From the NCBI RefSeq assembly GCF_000974685.2, contig NZ_AP018738.1, forward strand, positions 1,860,001 to 1,924,000: a stretch of 64,000 nt of DNA. The letters are read 5' to 3'. Both the position numbers and the translations under genes were made by a program. This stretch comes from Ferriphaselus amnicola. Lineage in GTDB: Bacteria > Pseudomonadota > Gammaproteobacteria > Burkholderiales > Gallionellaceae. Positions 56,475 to 64,000 of the stretch are shown here, one piece after another; the stretch's first letter is position 1; each line of letters starts with the position of its first letter. A model generated the notes under the pieces. That model saw only the letters and a program-made list of their open reading frames with translations. It searched no databases and was not told where the DNA came from.

Positions 56475-58813
56475 GCACGCTCCACGGAAATCGTACCGAA
56501 CATCGCGCCCAACGCTGCCGTTGCGGCATGTCCAGCAGCCACACGCACCACACCGACCGGCAGCATGTCATCAGCAGTTGCAAGCAATGTGACACTGCCC
56601 TGCCCCTGACTGACCTTGATGCTGTCTCCGCATTTCGCTCCCAGCTTGGCCAGTTCCGCAGAGTTCATTGAGACGCTCGGCGTTGCCGCATCACGCGTCT
56701 GCTGCAAGGAGGATGCACGACGCACGATGGAATCAGTCGCGTAGATCGGAACGTCAGCCACGCGCTGCAAACCAGCCGCGCTGTTCGCGGTTGCACTCAC
56801 TGCCACGCCATCCAGCTTGTTGTTCAATTGAGGAGCCACGCTCTCGGGCAAGGCAGCATCACGCACCGCTTCGCTACTGTCGTAATCGAAACCAGCCACA
56901 TCCAGCAAGTTGCCGAGCACGCGCAAAACCTTCCATGCCGGACGCGCTTCGCCCAACGGCTTGACTGCGCCCTTGAAGCTCTGCACGCGGCCTTCGGTAC
57001 TGACAAAGGTACCGGAAGTCTCGGTGAACGGAGCGATAGGCAACAGCACATCGGCGTAATCGACTGCGCCGTGCTTGTAAGCGGACATCGCCACCACCAG
57101 ATCGGCGGCCTTCATCGCCGCAACCGCTTGCTGCGCATTCGCACAATCGAGCTCAGCTTCAACATTCAGCAGCAGATAAGCCTTGCGCGGAGTAGCCAGC
57201 ATCGCCGCCGCATTCAAACCGTTGCTACTTGGAATAGCATTAACCAGATAACCACCCACGCTATTCGCGCTTTCACCTAGGAAACCGAACTTGGCAGAAG
57301 TCAGTGCGGAGATCTCTTGAGCCAGACGCTGCAACTGAGCAGCTTCAGGATGCTGCGCAGCAAAATTCCCCAACAGCACGGCTGCACTCTTGCCACTCGC
57401 CAGGCTAGCCGCAATGGCACGCGCGTCGGACGATGGAACCACACCTGCGACAGCAGCCTGCACATCGTTGGATAGCATGGCCTGCTTGGACTCGGCCAAC
57501 GCCGCCAGAACCTGAGTCAGCACGGAACGGAACTCGCCTGGAGCAACGATGGCCTTGTTAGCCACCTCGATCAGCAGGTCATCGTCCGCAGAGTGCAGCA
57601 CATTGAGTTTGGCACCCTTCTTGACGGCATCGCGTACGCGATGCGCCAGCAGCGGATGGTCCTTGCGCAGGAAACTACCAATCACGAAAAGACGATCTGC
57701 GCCGGTGATCTCGGCAACTTCCATACCCAGCCAAGGGGCTCCTACACGCTTGCCATCAGCGGAGAAATCAGACTGGCGCAGACGGAAATCGACGTTCTCG
57801 GAACCCAGACCACGCATCAGTTTTTGCAACAGATAAAGCTCTTCAGCCGTGGACGAACCGGTCGCCAATGCGCCGATATGCTCAGCCCCCGCACCGCTGC
57901 CGATCTGACGCAACGCATTAGCCACATACTCCAGAGCCGCTTGCCATTCGACTTCGATCCACTTGCCGTCCTGTTTCAACATCGGCTTGGTCAGCCGTTC
58001 AGCCGAACTCAAACCTTCGTAGCTGAAACGGTCACGGTCAGCGATCCAGCATTCATTGACAGCTTCGTTCTCCAGCGGAGTGACGCGAGCAACGCGGCCA
58101 TTCTTGACTTGCACTGTTAGATTGGAACCTAAACTGTCGTGTGGACTAACCGACTTGCGGCGTGACAACTCCCAAGAGCGGGCGGTATAACGGAACGGCT
58201 TGCTGGTCAACGCACCCACTGGGCACAGGTCGATCATGTTGCCGGACAGTTCGGAGTCGACCGAGCTCTCCACGAATGTCATGATGGCGGAAAACTCGCC
58301 GCGATTGGCCATGCCTAGCTCCATTACGCCCGCGACCTCTTGGCCGAAGCGCACGCAGCGAGTGCAATGGATGCAGCGGCTCATCTCCTCAGCTGAGATC
58401 AGCGCACCTAGCGGCTTGCCTAATACTTGATGTTTAGTTTCCGAGAAACGCGAGCCGACACCACCATAACCCATCGCTACGTCTTGCAACTGGCACTCAC
58501 CGCCTTGGTCGCAGATCGGGCAGTCCAGCGGGTGATTGATGAGCAGGAACTCCATCACGCCTTTTTGCGCCTTGACTGCATAGTCCGAGCGCGTATGCAC
58601 CTTCATACCTTCGACCACTGGAGTAGCGCAGGCTGGCAACGGCTTCGGAGCTTTTTCAACTTGCACCAGACACATGCGGCAATTGGCCGCGATGGACAGC
58701 TTCTTGTGGTAGCAGAAATGCGGGATATACACGCCGACATCGTGGGCGGCATCCATCACCGTCCTGCCGTTTTCGACCGCGACTGCTTGTCCGTCAATCT
58801 CAAGGTTAATCAT
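56471..58813 (-). CDS. nuoG: NADH-quinone oxidoreductase subunit G
   Basis: The 780-aa protein has an N-terminal [2Fe-2S] domain (HFCYHKKL...CRMCLVQV), a His-Cys-type site ([10 protein letters not shown]), a [4Fe-4S] site ([10 protein letters not shown]) and a molybdopterin-like domain that carries no cofactor in this family. It belongs to the NADH-oxidising module. Confidence 0.96.
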   Translation of the reverse strand: MINLEIDGQAVAVENGRTVMDAAHDVGVYIPHFCYHKKLSIAANCRMCLVQVEKAPKPLPACATPVVEGMKVHTRSDYAVKAQKGVMEFLLINHPLDCPICDQGGECQLQDVAMGYGGVGSRFSETKHQVLGKPLGALISAEEMSRCIHCTRCVRFGQEVAGVMELGMANRGEFSAIMTFVESSVDSELSGNMIDLCPVGALTSKPFRYTARSWELSRRKSVSPHDSLGSNLTVQVKNGRVARVTPLENEAVNECWIADRDRFSYEGLSSAERLTKPMLKQDGKWIEVEWQAALEYVANALRQIGSGAGAEHIGALATGSSTAEELYLLQKLMRGLGSENVDFRLRQSDFSADGKRVGAPWLGMEVAEITGADRLFVIGSFLRKDHPLLAHRVRDAVKKGAKLNVLHSADDDLLIEVANKAIVAPGEFRSVLTQVLAALAESKQAMLSNDVQAAVAGVVPSSDARAIAASLASGKSAAVLLGNFAAQHPEAAQLQRLAQEISALTSAKFGFLGESANSVGGYLVNAIPSSNGLNAAAMLATPRKAYLLLNVEAELDCANAQQAVAAMKAADLVVAMSAYKHGAVDYADVLLPIAPFTETSGTFVSTEGRVQSFKGAVKPLGEARPAWKVLRVLGNLLDVAGFDYDSSEAVRDAALPESVAPQLNNKLDGVAVSATANSAAGLQRVADVPIYATDSIVRRASSLQQTRDAATPSVSMNSAELAKLGAKCGDSIKVSQGQGSVTLLATADDMLPVGVVRVAAGHAATAALGAMFGTISVERA

Positions 58814-58825
58814 TGCTTTCCCGCC

Positions 58826-60091
58826 TTACACCAGACAACGTTTGTGTTCGATGTGATACTCGAACTCACTGCGATAATGCTTGAGCATCCCCTGCACCGG
58901 CCACGCGGCGGCATCACCCAAAGCACAGATGGTACGTCCGGCGATGTTGTCGCACAGACTCAACAGCAGATCCAGATCTTCCGGCTTGCCCTCGCCATGC
59001 TCAATGCGATGAATGATGCGATACAGCCAACCGGTACCTTCACGGCACGGCGTGCACTGACCGCAGGATTCCTCAAAGTAGAAATAGGACAGTCGCTCCA
59101 ATGCCTTAACCATGCACACGGTGTCATCCATCACGATCACCGCCCCACTCCCTAGATAGGAACCCGCTTTCTGAATGGAGTCATAGTCCATGTCGCATTG
59201 CATCATGATGTCACCGGGCAGCACTGGCATGGACGATCCGCCAGGAATGACTGCCTTCAGCTTGTGACCATGACGCACGCCGCCCGCCATTTCTAGCAAA
59301 GTAGCAAATGGCGTTCCCAGCGGTACTTCAAAGTTGCCGGGATTGTTGACGTGACCCGACACGGAGAACAGCTTGGTTCCGCCGTTGTTGGGGCGCCCCA
59401 GCTCCAAGAACTTCTGCCCGCCCTCACGGATGATGTAGGGGATGCTGGCGAAAGTTTCGGTGTTGTTGATGGTGGTCGGCTTGCCGTACAGACCGAAGCT
59501 GGCTGGGAACGGCGGCTTGAAGCGTGGTTGACCCTTCTTGCCTTCGATGGATTCCAGCAGTGCCGTCTCTTCGCCACACACATACGCGCCGTAGCCTAGA
59601 TGGTTGTGCAGATCAAATTCGAAATCGAAGCCAAGGATGTTCTTACCGAGATAACCGGCGGCACGAGCTTCTTCGCAAGCCGCTTCCATACGCTCGTAAG
59701 CCTCGAAAATCTCACCGTGGACGTAGTTGTAGCCGGTCTTCACGTTCATGGTGTAGGCGGCGATGGCCATGCCTTCGATCAACGCGTGCGGGTTGTAACG
59801 CAGGATGTCCCAATCCTTGCACGTACCCGGCTCGCCTTCATCAGTATTGCAGACGATGTACTTATCGCCCTGATAGTTACGTGGCATGAAGCTCCACTTC
59901 AAGCCGGTAGGAAAGCCCGCACCACCGCGACCACGCAAGGCCGAAGTCTTAACTTCGGCGATGATGGCATCCGGCGCGATCTCTTCCGTCAGGATCTTGC
60001 GCAAGGCTTGATAGCCACCCACCTTGAGATAGTTCTCCAGCGTCCACGGCTGGTCGAATCCATTCGTCGTGTAAATAACCGGTCCGCTCAT
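58826..60091 (-). CDS. nuoF: NADH-quinone oxidoreductase subunit F
   Basis: The 421-aa protein has the NADH-binding glycine loop ([16 protein letters not shown]), the FMN region and a [4Fe-4S] site ([14 protein letters not shown]). It is the NADH entry site. Confidence 0.97.
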   Translation of the reverse strand: MSGPVIYTTNGFDQPWTLENYLKVGGYQALRKILTEEIAPDAIIAEVKTSALRGRGGAGFPTGLKWSFMPRNYQGDKYIVCNTDEGEPGTCKDWDILRYNPHALIEGMAIAAYTMNVKTGYNYVHGEIFEAYERMEAACEEARAAGYLGKNILGFDFEFDLHNHLGYGAYVCGEETALLESIEGKKGQPRFKPPFPASFGLYGKPTTINNTETFASIPYIIREGGQKFLELGRPNNGGTKLFSVSGHVNNPGNFEVPLGTPFATLLEMAGGVRHGHKLKAVIPGGSSMPVLPGDIMMQCDMDYDSIQKAGSYLGSGAVIVMDDTVCMVKALERLSYFYFEESCGQCTPCREGTGWLYRIIHRIEHGEGKPEDLDLLLSLCDNIAGRTICALGDAAAWPVQGMLKHYRSEFEYHIEHKRCLV

Positions 60092-60094
60092 CGC

Positions 60095-60568
60095 TTATTC
60101 CAATTCCGCCAGAATCTGGTCTATCTTTTCAGGAGTGAGGTGTGAGCACATCCGCTTATTGTTCACCGTCAACAACGGCGCAGCCACGCAGGCACCCATA
60201 CATTCCGCTTCACGCAGGCCGACCTTGCCGTCCGCCGTAACTTCGCCGATACCAATCCCCAACTTGTGATGCAGGTGATCCAACGTCTCGTTGGCACCCA
60301 TCAGCTGACAGGACAGATTGGTGCACACAGTCAGCGTGTACTTGCCCATGGGCTTGAGGTTGTACATGTGATAGAAGGTCGCGACCTCATAGACCGCCAT
60401 CTTGGGCATGCCCAGATACGCAGCCACATCAGCCATGTCGTCGCTGGAGATCCAGCCCTTCTCATCCTGCACGAATCGCAGGGCAGCCATCACGGCCGAC
60501 TGCTTCTGATCTGCCGGGTACTTCTTCAGTTCGCGGTCAGTCTTGGCTTGAACTTGTTCGGATAACAT
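60095..60568 (-). CDS. nuoE: NADH-quinone oxidoreductase subunit E
   Basis: The 157-aa thioredoxin-like [2Fe-2S] protein has ligands in VCTNLSCQLMG and EAECMGACVAAP. Its start overlaps the nuoD stop by one base. Confidence 0.97.
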   Translation of the reverse strand: MLSEQVQAKTDRELKKYPADQKQSAVMAALRFVQDEKGWISSDDMADVAAYLGMPKMAVYEVATFYHMYNLKPMGKYTLTVCTNLSCQLMGANETLDHLHHKLGIGIGEVTADGKVGLREAECMGACVAAPLLTVNNKRMCSHLTPEKIDQILAELE

Positions 60569-61821
60569 CAGCGGTCAATCTCCCCAAACACAATATCTTG
60601 AGTGCCGATAATCGTCACCACGTCTGCAATCATATGACCGCGCGACATCTCATCCAGCCCTGCAAGGTGAGCATAGCCCGGCGCACGAATCTTCAGGCGG
60701 TACGGCTTGTTGGCGCCATCCGACACCAGATAGATGCCGAACTCACCCTTGGGATGTTCCACGGCGGAATAGCATTCGCCTGCATTGACGTGCATCCCCT
60801 CCGTGAACAGCTTGAAGTGGTGAATCAGCGCTTCCATGTTGTCCTTCATGTCGGCGCGTTTCGGTGGTGCATACTTCAGGTTCGTTGACATCACAGGGCC
60901 GGAATTGACGCGCAACCAGTCGATACATTGCTTGATGATGCGATTCGACTGACGCATTTCTTCGACACGTACTAGATAACGGTCATAGCAGTCACCCTCG
61001 GTACCGACGGGAATATCGAAATCCATCTTGTCATAGACTTCATACGGCTGCTTCTTGCGCAGATCCCAAGCGATACCGGAGCCACGCAGCATCGGGCCAG
61101 TGAAACCCAACGCCAGCGCACGCTCAGGCGTGACCACGCCGATACCGACCAGACGTTGCTTCCAGATGCGGTTATCGGTCAGCAAAGTCTCGTACTCATC
61201 CACATAAGTAGGAAAACGACGGGTGAAGTCTTCCAAAAAGTCGAGCAAGGAGCCTTGGCGATTCTCATTCAACTTGCGAACAGCCTCTGGGCTATGAATC
61301 TTGGACGATTCATACTGCGGCATGGAATCCGGCAGATCGCGGTACACACCACCTGGGCGATAGTAGGCTGCATGCAAGCGCGCACCCGAGGCCGCCTCGT
61401 AAGCATCCATCAAGTCTTCACGTTCGCGGAAAGCGTACAGGAAAGTGGTCATCGCGCCGACATCCAGACTGTGCGCACCCAGCCACAACAGGTGATTCAG
61501 GATGCGAGTGATCTCGTCGAACATGACGCGGATGTATTGAGCACGGATCGGCACGTCGATGCCAGCCAGCTTTTCGATCGCCATCACGTAAGCGTGCTCG
61601 TTGCACATCATCGACACGTAGTCGAGACGATCCATATACGGCACGGATTGCAAAAAGGTCTTATGCTCGGCCAGCTTTTCGGTGCCGCGATGCAGCAGAC
61701 CGATGTGCGGATCGGCGCGCTCGATCACTTCGCCATCCAACTCCAGCACCAGACGCAGCACACCGTGAGCGGCCGGGTGCTGCGGACCAAAGTTCATTGT
61801 GTAATTCTTGATTTCAGACAT
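60568..61821 (-). CDS. nuoD: NADH-quinone oxidoreductase subunit D
   Basis: The 417-aa 49-kDa-type subunit lines the quinone site ([31 protein letters not shown]). It is separate from nuoC, unlike the fused NuoCD of enterics. Confidence 0.97.
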   Translation of the reverse strand: MSEIKNYTMNFGPQHPAAHGVLRLVLELDGEVIERADPHIGLLHRGTEKLAEHKTFLQSVPYMDRLDYVSMMCNEHAYVMAIEKLAGIDVPIRAQYIRVMFDEITRILNHLLWLGAHSLDVGAMTTFLYAFREREDLMDAYEAASGARLHAAYYRPGGVYRDLPDSMPQYESSKIHSPEAVRKLNENRQGSLLDFLEDFTRRFPTYVDEYETLLTDNRIWKQRLVGIGVVTPERALALGFTGPMLRGSGIAWDLRKKQPYEVYDKMDFDIPVGTEGDCYDRYLVRVEEMRQSNRIIKQCIDWLRVNSGPVMSTNLKYAPPKRADMKDNMEALIHHFKLFTEGMHVNAGECYSAVEHPKGEFGIYLVSDGANKPYRLKIRAPGYAHLAGLDEMSRGHMIADVVTIIGTQDIVFGEIDR

Positions 61822-61835
61822 CGCAACGTACCCTG

Positions 61836-62432
61836 TTAGTTGCAGCCAAAGTTTTCTTCGCGCACGATGCGCGGCGTGACTTCGCGCGGATCGACCGTCA
61901 CCGGCTGATAGACCACCCGGCGTTGCTCGGCGTCATAGCGCATCTCGACATGGCCAGACAACGGAAAGTCCTTGCGGAACGGGCTGCCGATGAAACCATA
62001 GTCAGTGAGGATCCGACGTAGATCGGGGTGACCGGTAAAGATGATGCCGTACAGATCGAAGGCTTCGCGCTCGAACCAGTTGGCAGCTGGCCAGATGTCA
62101 TTGACCGAAGCCACCACAGGAAAGTCATCTTCCTCGGCAAACACTCGCACGCGCAGACGATAGTTATTCGCCACGGACATCAGGTGATACACCACGGCGA
62201 AGCGCTTGCCTTCCCAGACATCGTCGCCACCGAAAGCGGAGTAGTCCATGCCGCACAAGTCAATCAACTGCTCAAAACGCAAGCCATCAGCATCGCGCAG
62301 CTTGAGCATCACGTCGGACATGTCACGCGCGCGCACCACAATGGTCAGTTCACCCAGCGCTTCCGTGCTGCTCACCAGACATTCTGGGAACGCCTCACTC
62401 AGCTTGCTAGCCAATACATTCAGGTCAGCCAT
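61836..62432 (-). CDS. nuoC: NADH-quinone oxidoreductase subunit C
   Basis: The 198-aa 30-kDa-type subunit has the signature [22 protein letters not shown]-type segment. It lies 14 nt upstream of nuoD. Confidence 0.96.
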   Translation of the reverse strand: MADLNVLASKLSEAFPECLVSSTEALGELTIVVRARDMSDVMLKLRDADGLRFEQLIDLCGMDYSAFGGDDVWEGKRFAVVYHLMSVANNYRLRVRVFAEEDDFPVVASVNDIWPAANWFEREAFDLYGIIFTGHPDLRRILTDYGFIGSPFRKDFPLSGHVEMRYDAEQRRVVYQPVTVDPREVTPRIVREENFGCN

Positions 62433-62440
62433 ATCTAGTC

Positions 62441-62917
62441 CTAACGAGCGATGGTATTGGTGCGCTTGATCTTGTTCTGCAACTGGATCAAACCGTACAA
62501 AAGCGCCTCAGCGGTGGGCGGACAGCCAGGAACATAGACATCCACCGGCACGATGCGATCACAGCCGCGCACCACAGAGTACGAGTAATGGTAGTAGCCG
62601 CCGCCATTGGCACAGGAACCCATGGAAAGCACCCAGCGCGGCTCGGCCATCTGGTCATACACCTTTCGCAAAGCTGGGGCCATCTTGTTGCACAGCGTAC
62701 CAGCCACAATCATCAAGTCAGATTGACGCGGGCTGGGACGGAACACGATACCGAAACGATCCAAGTCGTAGCGTGAAGCGCCCGCCTGCATCATCTCCAC
62801 CGCACAACATGCCAGACCAAAGGTCATTGGCCACAAGGAACCGGTACGGGTGTAGTTAATTACCGTATCCAGCGAAGTGGTCACGAACCCCTTCTCAAGA
62901 ATGCCTTCTATTCCCAC
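62441..62917 (-). CDS. nuoB: NADH-quinone oxidoreductase subunit B
   Basis: The 158-aa protein carries cluster N2, with ligands in [21 protein letters not shown] and [11 protein letters not shown]. The GTG start at 62917 ([11 protein letters not shown]) overlaps the end of nuoA by 10 bases. A longer upstream frame is not credible because it lies inside nuoA. Confidence 0.95.
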   Translation of the reverse strand: MGIEGILEKGFVTTSLDTVINYTRTGSLWPMTFGLACCAVEMMQAGASRYDLDRFGIVFRPSPRQSDLMIVAGTLCNKMAPALRKVYDQMAEPRWVLSMGSCANGGGYYHYSYSVVRGCDRIVPVDVYVPGCPPTAEALLYGLIQLQNKIKRTNTIAR

Positions 62918-63264
62918 TCCAAAGCCCCCTTCATCCATTCGTACACAAAGCCAACCACGAGGATGGCTAAGAAGATCATCATGGAAACGAAACCGAACAT
63001 GCCGATTTCCTTGAGCACAACAGCCCACGGAAACAGGAACGCAATTTCAAGATCGAACAGAATAAACAGAATGGCCACGAGGTAGTAGCGCACATCGAAC
63101 TTCATGCGCGCATCTTCAAAGGCTTCAAAGCCACACTCGTAAGGCGACAACTTGGCATCGTCGGGACGATTCGGCGCGGCAAGCCTACCCAGCACCATAG
63201 GAACTACGCCCACTGCCAATCCGACACAGATGAACAACAGAACTGGAAAATAGTTTTCCAACAT
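62908..63264 (-). CDS. nuoA: NADH-quinone oxidoreductase subunit A
   Basis: The 118-aa, three-helix protein is first in the nuo operon. Conserved segments are [20 protein letters not shown] and [12 protein letters not shown]. It sits close to the quinone site in complex I. Confidence 0.97.
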   Translation of the reverse strand: MLENYFPVLLFICVGLAVGVVPMVLGRLAAPNRPDDAKLSPYECGFEAFEDARMKFDVRYYLVAILFILFDLEIAFLFPWAVVLKEIGMFGFVSMMIFLAILVVGFVYEWMKGALEWE

Positions 63265-63506
63265 CAGAGCTTCTCCCCTCTGCGCTACATTACGGCGACG
63301 CTATATGCGTCCGTCATTGTTATTGGCTAAACAGAGTAAACCGAGTTTATTTTTATTATTACCCTAGCTACTCACTCACGTAGTCGACAACACACCGCTC
63401 AACTACCGAATCTGCTGCCCCATTTGAGGTGTCGGATTATTACCGACAGGGCGTGAGCCGGTCAACATAAATTCCATACTTCGCCGCATCTAATCCAGCA
63501 ATTGCA
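63265..63506. promoter_or_regulatory. Upstream region of nuoA
   Basis: This gap between nuoA and dnaB carries an AT-rich stretch (about 63340-63363) likely to hold the nuo promoter. No tRNA and no copy of the TAACCCTTACGGGTG repeat is seen. Confidence 0.4.
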
Positions 63507-64000
63507 CTAACCGGGAGCATAGCTCTCAAAGCGCGTGTATTCGCCACGGAAGGTCAGCGAGACCGTGCCAATAGGGCCGTTACGCTGCTTGCCGATGATG
63601 ATCTCCGCCCTACCCTTATCCGGTGAATCCGAGTTGTAAACCTCGTCACGATAGATGAACAAGATCAAGTCGGCATCCTGCTCAATAGCGCCAGACTCGC
63701 GCAAATCAGACATCACGGGGCGCTTATTCGGACGCTGCTCCAAGCTACGATTGAGCTGCGACAGCGCAATCACGGGCACGTGCAACTCCTTGGCTAATGC
63801 CTTAAGTGAGCGGGATATCTCCGAGATCTCGGTGGCTCGATTCTCGCTAGCCTTGCCGGAGGGAGAGCTCATCAACTGTAAATAGTCGATGACGATCAAG
63901 CCCAATCCGTGCTCACTTTGGCGAGCCAAGCGACGCGAGCGCGCGCGCAGCTCCAACACATTCAAACCTGGAGTCTCATCAATATGAATCGGCGCATCGT
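63507..64000 (-). CDS. dnaB: Replicative DNA helicase, C-terminal part
   Basis: The last 164 codons of a DnaB helicase are present; the 5' part lies outside the window. Visible motifs are Walker B in [12 protein letters not shown], the sensor segment [33 protein letters not shown] with its arginine, and the end [22 protein letters not shown]. It drives fork unwinding. Confidence 0.95.
   Translation of the reverse strand, partial: DAPIHIDETPGLNVLELRARSRRLARQSEHGLGLIVIDYLQLMSSPSGKASENRATEISEISRSLKALAKELHVPVIALSQLNRSLEQRPNKRPVMSDLRESGAIEQDADLILFIYRDEVYNSDSPDKGRAEIIIGKQRNGPIGTVSLTFRGEYTRFESYAPG

Noticed and set aside
63265-63506. A tRNA gene upstream of nuoA, as seen in some betaproteobacteria
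   Set aside because: No cloverleaf or T-loop sequence is present in this gap.

Overview
The window comes from a chemolithotrophic sulfur-oxidising proteobacterium, most likely a betaproteobacterium of the Nitrosomonadales (Gallionellaceae/Sulfuricellaceae-like). This placement is inferred from gene content and protein style and has not been tested by a search. Base composition is moderately GC-rich, genes are densely packed, and many operon junctions overlap by ATGA or TGATG.

Positions 1-15752 (minus strand) hold an almost complete reverse dissimilatory sulfite reductase operon, dsrABEFHCMKLJOPN. It is followed by a DUF4202 gene, cysG (siroheme synthesis), a 2Fe-2S flavoprotein reductase and a truncated periplasmic protein. 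Positions 16319-20268 (plus) carry a diheme peroxidase-like cytochrome, a DUF1264 protein, a D-amino-acid-oxidase-like flavoprotein and a haloperoxidase-type hydrolase. Positions 20452-23611 (plus) form a compact six-gene operon: a 71-aa protein, an orphan Cas6/Cmx6-like protein, a DsrC paralogue without the active cysteines, a tandem TusA-TusA protein, an unknown protein and a TauD-type dioxygenase. Positions 23612-24940 look like degraded, partly foreign DNA with two broken genes.

Positions 24938-29242 hold an outer-membrane protein, a phosphohexomutase, a DUF4126 membrane protein and a FadL-type porin. Positions 29325-36949 (minus) hold tusA-dsrE2 and soeABC-tauE-(membrane protein)-usp, that is, cytoplasmic sulfur transfer, sulfite oxidation and sulfite export. 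Divergent from soeA is a NarX/NarL-style two-component system (37187-39074) whose cytoplasmic kinase has five clustered cysteines in its GAF region. Positions 39199-48842 are mostly housekeeping (purL, nnrD, spermidine-synthase-like, mutY, GH5, Nudix). Positions 48906-63264 (minus) are the 14-gene nuo operon (complex I), and the window ends in the 3' part of dnaB.

The genes fit one pathway. TusA/DsrE2/DsrEFH/DsrC carry sulfane sulfur to reverse DsrAB. DsrMKJOP and DsrL handle the electrons. SoeABC oxidises the sulfite formed, and TauE can export it. Complex I links the quinone pool to NADH, presumably by reverse electron flow. The most interesting reading is regulatory: a paired 15-bp inverted repeat close to TAACCCTTACGGGTG lies upstream of dsrA, of the Cas6-like/TusA-TusA operon, of tusA-dsrE2 and of soeA/the two-component system. 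This suggests a single sulfur regulon that includes the uncharacterised Cas6-like operon.
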